64,000 nucleotides of DNA from Acidicapsa acidisoli (GTDB lineage Bacteria > Acidobacteriota > Terriglobia > Terriglobales > Acidobacteriaceae). Where the stretch lies: positions 310,001-374,000 of the forward strand of contig NZ_JAGSYI010000003.1 in assembly GCF_025685625.1 (NCBI RefSeq). Reading direction: 5' to 3'. Positions 24,912 through 34,100 of the stretch are shown here, in pieces. Under the pieces are notes generated by a model that saw only the letters and a program-made list of their open reading frames with translations, did not search any database and was not told the DNA's origin. The position numbers and the translations under genes were made by a program. The first letter of the stretch is position 1. Each line of letters starts with the position of its first letter.

Positions 24912-26675
24912 ATGCATCGTTGGTCGAAACTGTTTGTTCCTACATTGCGTGAGGCTCCGGCGGATGCCGAAGTCGCCAGCCACAAATTCCTGCTGCGGGC
25001 CGGATACATCCGGCAGTTGGGCGCGGGAATTTACAACTACCTCTTCCTGGGTCAGCGGTCGCTGAACAAGATCATCGCCATTGTGCGCGAGGAAATGGAC
25101 ACCATCGCGCAGGAGTTTTATCTGCCGGCGATTCATCCGCGCGAGGTCTGGGAGCAGAGTGGGCGCTGGTCGGTGATGGGCGACAACATGTTTCGCCTGA
25201 AGGACCGTAAGGGCGCGGAGCTTTGTCTGGGCATGACGCATGAGGAGATCGTGACCGGGATTGCGCGGAATGAACTCCGCAGCTACAAGCAATTGCCGCA
25301 GATCTGGTATCAGATTCAGTCGAAGTTTCGCGATGAGCCGAGGCCGAAGGGCGGGCTGTTGCGAGTGCGGCAGTTCACGATGAAGGACAGCTACTCTTTC
25401 GATCTGGATGCGGCCGGGCTCGACCGGAGCTTTGACCAGCACGACGTTGTCTACCGGCGAATTTTCACTCGCTGCGGATTGACGTTTGTGGCCGTGGAAG
25501 CGGACTCGGGAGCGATGGGCGGGTCGCAGTCGCAGGAGTTCATGGTCTATACAGACGCAGGCGAGGACCTGATTGCGAGCTGTCCGGTTTGCGGGTATGC
25601 CGCGAATACGGAGAAGGCAACTTCTGTGCTGGAGCCCGTGACGGAGATGGAGCCGACCGGCGATGGGTTACCGGAGCTGGTCTATACGCCGGGGTGCGCG
25701 GCGATTTCCGATGTGGCTGAGTTTTTCAAGATTTCTCCGGCTTCGGATATCAAGTGCGTGGCGTATATGGCGCTGGTTCGAGGGCCAAAAGGAAAGCCGG
25801 ATGTCTGGCATGGGCTGGCGGCGTTCCTGCGCGGCGACCACCAGGTGAATGAGACGAAGTTGATGTCTGCGGTTGGCGCGGCCGAACTGCGCACGATGAA
25901 CGGCGAGGAGCTGGAAGCATTTCTGCACGCTCCGGCTGGGTATCTCGGGCCGGTTGGACAGACGCCTGCAGTGAAACCTCTTGCGGGCGGACTTACGGTC
26001 GTGATCGACAAAGGTCTGGAGGGACGCAGGAATCTGGTCTCGGGCGCGAACAAGCTGGATTATCACTTCCGCAATGTGACGCCGGGGCGGGATTTTACCT
26101 GGACGCTGGCGGCGGATATTCGCACGGTGAATGAGGGCGAGGCTTGCCCTACGCCGGGATGCGCCGGGAAGCTGGTTGTGGGCAAAGCGGTCGAAGTAGG
26201 TCACATCTTTAAGCTGGGGTACAAGTACACTTCTTCGATGGGCGCAACGGTGCTGGACCCGAATGGCAAGGAAGTTACGCCGATTATGGGCTGCTACGGC
26301 ATCGGAATCGAGCGGATTCTGACGGCGGCGATTGAGCAATTCAATGATGCGAATGGATTCTGGCTGCCGGCGAGCATCGCTCCGTTTACGGTGGTGGTGA
26401 CGGTGACGAATGTGACCGACGCGCTGCTGCGCGAGACCGGCGAAAAGCTGGCTGCGGAGCTGGAGGCGGCAGGACTGGATGTGCTGCTTGACGATCGCGA
26501 TGAGCGGGCCGGGGTCAAGTTCAAGGATGCCGATCTTGTCGGAATTCCGTATCGCGTGAATGTGGGCAAGAAGGCGGTTGAAGGCAAGGTGGAGCTGGTG
26601 ACGCGGGCGGTTCCGGGTAGTGAGGACGTGCTGATCGGAGAGCTTGTGGGGCGGTTGAAGGGGCTGATTGGGTAA
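24912..26675 (+). CDS. proS: Prolyl-tRNA synthetase
   Basis: 587 residues of the bacterial long form. It charges tRNA-Pro in the cytoplasm. Class II motifs are present: motif 1 around [16 protein letters not shown], motif 2 [26 protein letters not shown] and motif 3 [16 protein letters not shown]. Between motifs 2 and 3 is the editing insertion ([16 protein letters not shown]), which removes mischarged alanine. The anticodon-binding domain closes the protein ([39 protein letters not shown]). The gene is complete and stands alone on the plus strand, followed by a repeat cluster. Confidence 0.97.
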   Translation: MHRWSKLFVPTLREAPADAEVASHKFLLRAGYIRQLGAGIYNYLFLGQRSLNKIIAIVREEMDTIAQEFYLPAIHPREVWEQSGRWSVMGDNMFRLKDRKGAELCLGMTHEEIVTGIARNELRSYKQLPQIWYQIQSKFRDEPRPKGGLLRVRQFTMKDSYSFDLDAAGLDRSFDQHDVVYRRIFTRCGLTFVAVEADSGAMGGSQSQEFMVYTDAGEDLIASCPVCGYAANTEKATSVLEPVTEMEPTGDGLPELVYTPGCAAISDVAEFFKISPASDIKCVAYMALVRGPKGKPDVWHGLAAFLRGDHQVNETKLMSAVGAAELRTMNGEELEAFLHAPAGYLGPVGQTPAVKPLAGGLTVVIDKGLEGRRNLVSGANKLDYHFRNVTPGRDFTWTLAADIRTVNEGEACPTPGCAGKLVVGKAVEVGHIFKLGYKYTSSMGATVLDPNGKEVTPIMGCYGIGIERILTAAIEQFNDANGFWLPASIAPFTVVVTVTNVTDALLRETGEKLAAELEAAGLDVLLDDRDERAGVKFKDADLVGIPYRVNVGKKAVEGKVELVTRAVPGSEDVLIGELVGRLKGLIG

Positions 26676-26689
26676 GAAAGACGAAGAAG

Positions 26690-26786
26690 AAGCAGATTCC
26701 CTCGCGGGAATGACAGAAAGAAAAGCAAGAGTCTGAGCAGATTCGTAGAATCAGATTCTTCGCTTTGCTCAGGATGACAAGCTCTC
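26690..26786. repeat. Dispersed repeat, family D copy 2, with related segments
   Basis: AGATTCCCTCGCGGGAATGACAG is followed by AGATTCTTCGCTTTGCTCAGGATGACAAGC. The second part matches the segment at 5739-5784. These short segments are common in acidobacterial intergenic DNA and can be mistaken for coding sequence. Confidence 0.6.
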
Positions 26787-26810
26787 CTGGTGTGCATAAT
26801 TCGGTGGAAG

Positions 26811-26850
26811 CCCACATCTCAGAATCGAGATGTGGAGCACCCGGATTTTC
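26811..26850. repeat. Dispersed hairpin repeat, family A copy 4 (covaried stem)
   Basis: CCACATCTC at 26812-26820 and GAGATGTGG at 26827-26835 pair perfectly around AGAATC, followed by AGCACCCGGATTTT. The arms changed together relative to copies 1 and 3 (AGGT/ACCT became ACAT/ATGT). It lies just before the PBP start, in the leader region. Confidence 0.85.
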
Positions 26851-26877
26851 CAGGGTGATGCCGCGGAGGCATTTGGA

Positions 26878-29292
26878 ATGGCATTAAAAGTCCGGATCGC
26901 GAGACCGACCACGCGGCAGGGATGGAGCAGTCTGATCTTGCGGGCTGCTTTGGCTTGCGTAGCCCTGGTTGCGCTTTTTGTCTTCGCGGTGGGTGGGTAT
27001 TACTACTTTCGCTATCAGGGGATTGTGGATGCGCGGCTGAAGCAGCCGCTGTTTGCTACCACGGCGAAGATTTACGCGGCTCCGCGTGAGGTACGGCCGG
27101 GCCAGAAGCTGAGCCGGGCGGCGATTGTCAATGAGCTGCGCTCCGCGGGATACACGGGGGATGGCACGGCCAAGGATTCTCCGCTGGGGACATTCACGGA
27201 GACGGCAAATAGCGTGACGGTACATCCTGGGCCGCAGAGCTACCACGCGCAGGATGGAGCGACGATCCACTTTGACAATGGGGTGGTGCAGTCGCTCACA
27301 GACGATCGCGGGCAGGCCCTGTCGAGCTATGAGCTTGAACCGCTGTTGATTACTGGACTGAGCGAAGGCGCAAACCGGACCAAGCGGCGGCTGATCACCT
27401 ACGACGAGATTCCTCAGAACCTGGTGCACGCGGTGCTGGCCATTGAGGACCGGCAGTTTTTTGAGCACAATGGCGTGAATTTCTGGCGTTTTTTTGTGGC
27501 CGCGACGCGCGATGTTCGTTCAGGCAGGTACAAAGAGGGCAGCTCGACGCTGACGATGCAACTGGCGCGCGGGTTCTTCCTTTCTCCCGAGAAGCGGATT
27601 AAGCGCAAGCTGATCGAGATTGTCATTACCTTCCAGCTTGAGCATCGTTTTTCAAAAAAACAGATCTTTGAGATGTACGCCAACCAGATCAACCTGGGAC
27701 AACAGGGCAGTTTTGCGATCAATGGTTTTGGCGAGGCTTCGCAGGCATATTTTGGCAAGGATGTGAAGGAGCTGAACCTGGCCGAAAGCGCGATGCTGGC
27801 CGGGATTATTCAGCGGCCGAATTACTTCAATCCTTATCGGCACCCCGAGCGGGTGATGGAGCGGCGCAACCTGGTGCTCGACTCGATGGTGGAGACGGGA
27901 GCGATCACCAAGGAGCAGGCGGAGCGGGCCAAGGATGAACCGCTGCATCTTTCGCAGCAGAGCGTGGATGCGAGCGACGCGCCGTACTTTGTCGACCTCG
28001 TTCGGGATCAGTTGAATCAGAAGCTGGGCGAGCGGGACTTTAATCGCGAGGGATTGCATATTTACACTTCGCTCGATCCTGACTTGCAGCGGGCGGCGAC
28101 CTCGGCGGTTGAGAACACGGTTCATGTGGTCGACGAGCAGGTGGACAAGCTCTACGCGCGGCGACATCGCGGAAAAAATGGCAAGCCGGAAGAAACGACA
28201 GAGCCGCATACGTATCCGCAAGTGGCGCTAGTGGCGCTCAATCCGCATACGGGCCAGGTGCTCGCGCTGGTGGGCGGGCGCAGCTATGGATTGAGCCAGT
28301 TGAATCATGCGATTTCGGCCCGGCCGACGGGATCGATCTTTAAGCCGTTTGTCTACGCGGCAGCATTTAACACGGCGGTTGCGGGAACGCAGTTGCCGGG
28401 GCATGACGAGCTTTTTTCGCCGATTACGATGTTGAGCGACGAACAGACTACGTACGATGTGGGTAATCAGGAGTACACTCCGCGCAACTTCGAGGGTGAA
28501 TATCACGAGCAGGTGACGGCGCGGTTTGCGCTGCAGAAGTCGCTGAACAACGCGACGATTGGACTGGCTTCTCTGGTGGGCTTTGACCAGGTGGCGGCGC
28601 TGGCCAGGTCCGCGGGAGTGAAGAGCGCGCGCGGGACGCCGGCGATGGCGATTGGAGCTTATGATGCTACTCCGCTGGAGATGGCCGGGGCGTACACGAT
28701 TTTTGCCAATGGCGGGCTGAAACTCGAGCCGTGGATGGTGGCGAGTGTGCGTACTCCGTCGGGGGATGTAATCACGGATTACTCGCCGACTTCGAAGCAA
28801 ATTCTTGATCCGCGAGTCGCGTATCTCACCACCAACATGCTGGAGAACGTGATCAACCACGGCACTGGATTCCCGGTACGGGCGCGTGGATTCACTGCTC
28901 CGGCTGCGGGTAAGACGGGCACTAGCCATGATGCCTGGTTCGCGGGCTATACAAGCAACCTGTTGTGCATCGTGTGGGTGGGCAACGACGATTACACCGA
29001 CATCAAGATTCAGGGTGCAGATGCGGCAGCGCCGATCTGGGCCGAGTTCATGAAGAAAGCGGTCGCCCTGCCGCAGTACTCGGATACGCATGAGTTCAAT
29101 GCGCCGGAGGGCGTGCAACTGGTGCAGGTCGACAAAACTACCAACCTGCCAGCGGACTCAACGTGTGAGAGCGATACATATACGGCGGCGTTTCTGGATG
29201 GGACGGTGCCGGCGCAGACCTGTTCGCATCCGAATACGGACAAGCGGAATTTTCTTCAGAGGATATTTGGGCTGGGGGAGAAGAAGCCTTAG
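26878..29292 (+). CDS. Class A penicillin-binding protein, PBP1b-like (glycosyltransferase/transpeptidase)
   Basis: 804 residues from ATG 26878; the earlier ATG lies in a repeat and is rejected. It polymerises and cross-links peptidoglycan. A membrane anchor (LILRAALACVALVALFVFAVGGYY) is followed by a UB2H-like domain (LFATTAKIYAAPREVRPGQKLS), which favours PBP1b. The glycosyltransferase 51 domain shows VHAVLAIEDRQFFEHNGVNF (catalytic Glu) and EGSSTLTMQLARG. The transpeptidase has ISARPTGSIFKPF (SxxK serine), QKSLNNATIG (SxN) and AAGKTGTS (KTG). All motifs are intact. Confidence 0.93.
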   Translation: MALKVRIARPTTRQGWSSLILRAALACVALVALFVFAVGGYYYFRYQGIVDARLKQPLFATTAKIYAAPREVRPGQKLSRAAIVNELRSAGYTGDGTAKDSPLGTFTETANSVTVHPGPQSYHAQDGATIHFDNGVVQSLTDDRGQALSSYELEPLLITGLSEGANRTKRRLITYDEIPQNLVHAVLAIEDRQFFEHNGVNFWRFFVAATRDVRSGRYKEGSSTLTMQLARGFFLSPEKRIKRKLIEIVITFQLEHRFSKKQIFEMYANQINLGQQGSFAINGFGEASQAYFGKDVKELNLAESAMLAGIIQRPNYFNPYRHPERVMERRNLVLDSMVETGAITKEQAERAKDEPLHLSQQSVDASDAPYFVDLVRDQLNQKLGERDFNREGLHIYTSLDPDLQRAATSAVENTVHVVDEQVDKLYARRHRGKNGKPEETTEPHTYPQVALVALNPHTGQVLALVGGRSYGLSQLNHAISARPTGSIFKPFVYAAAFNTAVAGTQLPGHDELFSPITMLSDEQTTYDVGNQEYTPRNFEGEYHEQVTARFALQKSLNNATIGLASLVGFDQVAALARSAGVKSARGTPAMAIGAYDATPLEMAGAYTIFANGGLKLEPWMVASVRTPSGDVITDYSPTSKQILDPRVAYLTTNMLENVINHGTGFPVRARGFTAPAAGKTGTSHDAWFAGYTSNLLCIVWVGNDDYTDIKIQGADAAAPIWAEFMKKAVALPQYSDTHEFNAPEGVQLVQVDKTTNLPADSTCESDTYTAAFLDGTVPAQTCSHPNTDKRNFLQRIFGLGEKKP

Positions 29293-29295
29293 CTG

Positions 29296-30093
29296 CTAGC
29301 GATCAGGATCATGCCGTGGCCGAGGCTGGCGCGGCTGCGTTATAACACTACGGCAATCGCAGTTCATGAACGATGTAGCCCGCGGGGGTTGGTACTGCGA
29401 AACGTCCGGCTCTCCGCGAACGATCTGTATCAATTCATTGCGCGTCGTTCCGCTGCGCGGATCATCATTGGTTTCGAGGATCACAAGTTTAAGTTCCGGG
29501 GAATACCAAACCTCGTGAACCACTAAAATGGGTTGGCTGTTGTGATCCAGTCCCGCCGGAACGGTATAGCTGCGGCGCGTGCCCTCCGCAACAAAGCCTT
29601 CGATAGTCTTTACACCAAGTTTCTCAACTGCGTCGAATAGCGTGTTAGTGGCAGATTCGAGGCATTCGGCGTGGCACTGTGAGTCATCATTCGACATCTT
29701 CTGAGACCAGTGGATTACCTTCGTCTCCTTTAAGCTTGAGTCCCATCTCGTATCTGTATTAGCAACGGGATCGTGAATTCGATATAACATTTCGCTTTTA
29801 AGGATGCTCTTATTACCTTCCATATAGGTCCACTTGCGTTCACCTGCGGTGTATGTGCGACCTTGAGAATCCCGCGCTTCATTGCCTCCCGATTCGCTTC
29901 GACTGAGCTTTCCATCGGCTACCTTGTCGATAGAAGTGAAACGGCGTTGCGCCGAGTAGGGGATATTCAAGACCCTATCGTCTGCAATGGTCGATTTAGT
30001 CCGAATGGACGGGGTCTCTGTTTGAGCTAGGAGCGCAAAGACAGACAAGATCCCTGATGCAGCTATTAGAAACATCGAACGTAATGCGATCAT
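29296..30093 (-). CDS. Secreted protein of unknown family; C-terminus apparently frameshifted
   Basis: 265 residues with a leader (LRSMFLIAASGILSVFALLA). The body shares blocks with the product at 57933-58727: ARDSQGRTYTAGE versus GRDSQGRIHNES, EVWYSPELKLVILETNDDPRSG versus EFWYSDDLHMNLIVKHSDPRTG. The last 27 residues (PRATSFMNCDCRSVITQPRQ) are unlike the family's usual PAGY-type ending. Adding one base in the C5 run (plus-strand G5 at 29384-29388) would give QPPAGYIVHELRLP and a stop at 29348-29350. So the true end was probably near 29348. Function is unknown; it is likely periplasmic. Confidence 0.65.
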   Translation of the reverse strand: MIALRSMFLIAASGILSVFALLAQTETPSIRTKSTIADDRVLNIPYSAQRRFTSIDKVADGKLSRSESGGNEARDSQGRTYTAGERKWTYMEGNKSILKSEMLYRIHDPVANTDTRWDSSLKETKVIHWSQKMSNDDSQCHAECLESATNTLFDAVEKLGVKTIEGFVAEGTRRSYTVPAGLDHNSQPILVVHEVWYSPELKLVILETNDDPRSGTTRNELIQIVRGEPDVSQYQPPRATSFMNCDCRSVITQPRQPRPRHDPDR

Positions 30094-30230
30094 GGCTTAA
30101 TCAGCTTAACGCTGCTAAAGCCTCGCGCAAAAGTATGATTGTTCGATTTCGCAGTTCTTAGTTGTTGTCCGAATAAAGGACTGCAATTAGGCCCGAAACT
30201 GCGGGATCGTTTCGGATTCAGGTCACGAGA

Positions 30231-31082
30231 TTAGGTCAGCGGCTGACAGATTGGACACCAGTAAGTACTGCGGGCGTTTTTGCCCTGGAGACACCTCTGG
30301 ATCGGCTCGCCGCAGCGGCGGCAGGGCTCTCCGTTGCGGCGGTAGACCCAGAGATTTTCGCCCGGATCGGCATTGCCAGTGGTACGGCGATTCTTGCCGC
30401 TGTAGGTGGCGATGGTGTCGCCCGAGTCTTCGAGGACGTTTGCGGCCATCAAACGACAGGCTGTGGCTACGAGCTTTTCGAGCTGTCGGTCCGACAGCGT
30501 GGCGACCTTTTGGAATGGGCTCAGTCCTTCGAGGAAGCAAATCTCTGATTTGAAGACGTTGCCTACGCCTGCGAGAACGTTCTGCCGCAACAGGGCTTCC
30601 GCAATTTCTTCGTTGGGATGGGCCTTTAAGCGTTCCATTGCTGCCGAGGCATTGAATTCTTCTTTTAGAACGTCGCTTGCAGGCTGCGGGATTTTGCGGT
30701 CGCGCGTGAGGGACTCCGGCGTATGCATGCGTGCGACGGGAATGCGGAAGCCTACGGCCAGGTAATCCGCCGTTTCTATGATGATTCGGGCGTTCGAATG
30801 GGGCTGTTGCCAGCGCTCGCCGGGGCGGTAGATGTGCCAGCTTCCACTCATGAGCATGTGGGTGGCCAGGATGGCTCCGGGCGTCTCTCCGCTTCCTGAG
30901 AAATGGATAAGCAGCCATTTGCCGCGCGCTTCGACTTGGGTAATGGTCTGGCCGACGAAAGGGTGGTCGTCGTTGGCGCGGGCTAGCTGGGCGTATTCGG
31001 TGGTGAATCGGGTAATGGGTTTGCCGGTAAGTGCGCGGCCCAGGGCGCGAGCAGTGCGGAAGATTGTGTCTCCTTCGGGCAT
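30231..31082 (-). CDS. Endonuclease VIII-like DNA glycosylase (Nei/Fpg family)
   Basis: 283 residues from ATG 31082 (MPEGDTIFRTARAL). It excises oxidised bases and cuts the backbone. Pro2-Glu3 is the catalytic pair expected after Met removal. The helix-two-turn-helix is ALLRQNVLAGVGNVFKSEICF, and the C-terminal zinc finger is CRRCGEPIQRC with YWCPICQ, four cysteines in the right places. MPEGDTI starts are typical of Nei2-type enzymes rather than MutM (MPELPEV). The longer frame upstream runs into the family C repeat and is rejected. Confidence 0.9.
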   Translation of the reverse strand: MPEGDTIFRTARALGRALTGKPITRFTTEYAQLARANDDHPFVGQTITQVEARGKWLLIHFSGSGETPGAILATHMLMSGSWHIYRPGERWQQPHSNARIIIETADYLAVGFRIPVARMHTPESLTRDRKIPQPASDVLKEEFNASAAMERLKAHPNEEIAEALLRQNVLAGVGNVFKSEICFLEGLSPFQKVATLSDRQLEKLVATACRLMAANVLEDSGDTIATYSGKNRRTTGNADPGENLWVYRRNGEPCRRCGEPIQRCLQGKNARSTYWCPICQPLT

Positions 31083-31120
31083 TGGCTCCTTTCCGGGGAT
31101 TGCGCTGCGGTCATTCGTTG

Positions 31121-31160
31121 GTCCCACCCTTCGCACACTACGCGAAGGATGGGGCACCCG
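31121..31160. repeat. Dispersed repeat, family C copy 2
   Basis: GTCCCACCCTTCGC and GCGAAGGATGGGGCACCC are inverted arms around ACACTAC. The outer arms match copy 1 (5806-5848). It lies between the start of the Nei gene and the end of lhr. Confidence 0.75.
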
Positions 31161-31169
31161 GAGTTGTTG

Positions 31170-34100
31170 TTAATCAGGCCGGGTCAGGGCGGGGCGGTTC
31201 ATTGCGGCCTGCTCTGGGCTGAGTCGGTTGGGTTGGAGTCCTTGAGTTGCTGGGCGGGGCGGCAAGTTTGTTGGCCGGCGCAGGTGCATGCCCAGCGGAC
31301 CGGGATGGAAGCCGGCTTCTTGCAGGGCGCGGGCGATTGGGTGCGCGGCTACGGGAAGGCCGTTGATGGTGCTGATGAGGTAGCCGCTGTGATGGCTGCT
31401 CGATTGATCCTGCTGGAGGCGGGATTGGCCTAGTTCTGCGAGGAATCTGGCTAGTCCTTCGGCGATTTGGGAACGTTCTGGTTCATCTGCGGGAAGAAAG
31501 ACGAGCAGATTGGGATTGCCACGGCGGAGCCAGGCTACGAGGCGTCCGGCGCAAAGGACTACCTGGGCGTAGGCGGCGCGGGTCAAGATGCGCGGGGCGG
31601 ATTCGGTATCTTCGGATTCGGGCGGGAGTTCCGGCCATTTCAGGGTTGAGCCATAGGGGTTGGCTGGGTCTGTTGCGGCGAGGAGGACGAATTCGGGCTT
31701 GGTGCCTTCGGGAAGCTGCGGTGTGCTGCGGAGTGAGCGGAGCAGGTCGATAGCGGCGGGGAGGGCGAACTGGGTTGCTCCGAGTCCTGCTACAAAGTAG
31801 CCGCGGCGGATGCGGCCGCTTTCTTCGAGGGCTTTGAGGACGGGGTAGATCGCGGAGAAGCCGCCGGGGATGTTTTCGGCGGCGGCGCACTCGCGCAGGA
31901 GGACTCCGTAGCGGTTGAGGAGCTGGAGCGCGAGGGCGTGGGTGGATTCGGTAGTGGTGGGAAGGTTTGCCTCAGGGGCTAAAGCCCCGTCTGATCTTGG
32001 TTCCTTAACGTACGGGCTGAAGCCCGTACCCTTCGGGGATCTGGAATTCGGAGTGGACTCAGATGCCGTGGTAGATGGGGAGATCCCGGGTCTCAAAGTC
32101 GAGACCTGGGTCACCCGCGCTTGACTTTCGATGATTGACCAGCGGCCTTGCGCGGTGGCTGGGACGGTGCGGCGGGAGCGGAATGTCCCGTTCTGGTGTT
32201 GCTTGCGGTTGTTTCGGACTGATTCTGGGCGGGTGACGTAGGCGCGCAGCGGGTGCAGCGAGTCGTTGGTGACGAGACCGCGCCAGACGAGGCTCCAGAG
32301 AGCGTCGAGGGATTCGCCGGGATAGCCTCCTCCGACGGACTCGTGGAGCTGGGTGAAGAAGCTGGCGCCGGATTTCTGGAGCGATGCCAGTAGTTGCTCT
32401 TCCCTTTCGGAGAGGATGGTGTTGCTGGGGTGCGGGACGGCGAGGAGCGGCATCTTGTCGGCGAGGTAGAGGGCTACGCGGCCGTCGCGTTCGCCGAGGG
32501 GTTCGACGCCGGACCAGGAGATTTCTCCGGCGGCGATCAGTGTATCCAGATCTCCGGCTTGGTAGTTCGCGATGCGGGCGGGCAGGATGGCGGTCTCGAT
32601 GAGCGAGGCTGGCAGAGGCGCACCTTGCAGGTTTTCGATTGCGTCCAGAAGAGCGTCCATGCCGCGGCGCGGGATGAGCAGGCCCTGCCAGTGGGTGAGG
32701 AAGCGAGCCAATGTTTGCTGCTCGACTGGCTCGACTTCTTTGCGCAGTTTGGCGAGGGATTTGCGGCGGATAAGGCGCAGGATTTCGGCGTCGCACCATT
32801 CTCTATGGAGGCCGCCGGGGCGGAAGCCACCTTCTACGATGCGGTTTTCAGTGGCGAGATGGTTGAGCGCCAGTTCGGCTTGCGCGGGGTCGAGTGCAAA
32901 GCGGCGGGCTACTTCTTCGAGCGTGAAGGGGCAGTGGGTGCGGGCGTATCGGCGGACGAGTTCGATGACGGGCTGGGCTACGGGTTCGAGGAGTGCGGCG
33001 GGGATGCCGGGCGGCAGCGGGATGCCGAGGCCGTCGCGGTAACGGGCACAGTCTTCGATGGCGATGAGGCGCTTTTCACCTGCGATGCGGACTTCTAACA
33101 GGCGGCGAGTGCGGATTAAGCGGTCCAATGATTCGAGGACTTCGGGACCGGTCACACGGAGGGCCAGTTCTTCGCGCGTCAGATCGCCGAGGCGGAGGAG
33201 CAGGTCGTGCAGGCCGTCGGCGGAACGGGCTCGATAGGGGTCGACAAGGCATTGCTGCTGCTCTTCGATTTCGGCCATGGCGTCGCCGTCGAGGAGTTCG
33301 CGGAGATCGGCTTCGCCGAGCAGTTCGCGGAGCTGGTCCTGGTCGATGGTGAGGGCCTGGGCGCGGCGTTCGGCGAGTGGGGCGTCTCCGTCGTAGAGGA
33401 AATTGGCTGCATAGCTGAAGAGGAGCGATGACGCGAAAGGCGACGGAGTGCGGGTATCAACGACGTGGACGCGGAGTTGGCGCTGTTCGATGGCGCACAG
33501 GGTTTCGATGAGCGCGGGCATGTCGAAGACGTCGCGGAGGCATTCGCGGTAGGTTTCGAGAAGCAAAGGGAAGCCGGGGTAGCGCGAGGCTACGCTCAAC
33601 AGGTCGTAGGCGCGCTTGCGCTGCTGCCAGAGCGGAGCGCGGCCGTCGGCGCGGCGGCGTGGCAGAAGCAAAGCACGGCCTGCGGCTTCGCGGAAGCGGC
33701 CTGCGAAAAGAGCTGTGGCCCCGAGCTGACGCAGAACGAGGGACATGGCTTCGGCGGACTCAACCATGAACCAGTCGGAGGTGGGTGGTTCGTCGCTGTC
33801 GGGGAAGCGGAGGACGAAGCCGTCGTCTCCCCAGAGGGTTTCGACGTCGGGGCCGCCGGCTGCGCGGATGCGGGCAGCAACGGCCATGGCCCAGGGGATG
33901 TGGATGCGGCTGCCGAATGGGGTGAGGACGCAGACGCGCCAGTCGCCCAGTTCGTCGCGACAGCGCTCGATGACGATGTTGCGGTCGTCGGAGACCTGGC
34001 CGGTGGCCTCGTGCTGGTCGGCGAGGAAGCGCATGAGGTTTTCGGCGGCTCCGGGGTCGAGGTCGTGGGCGGTCACGAGGCGCGTCAGGGCGGCGGGCAG

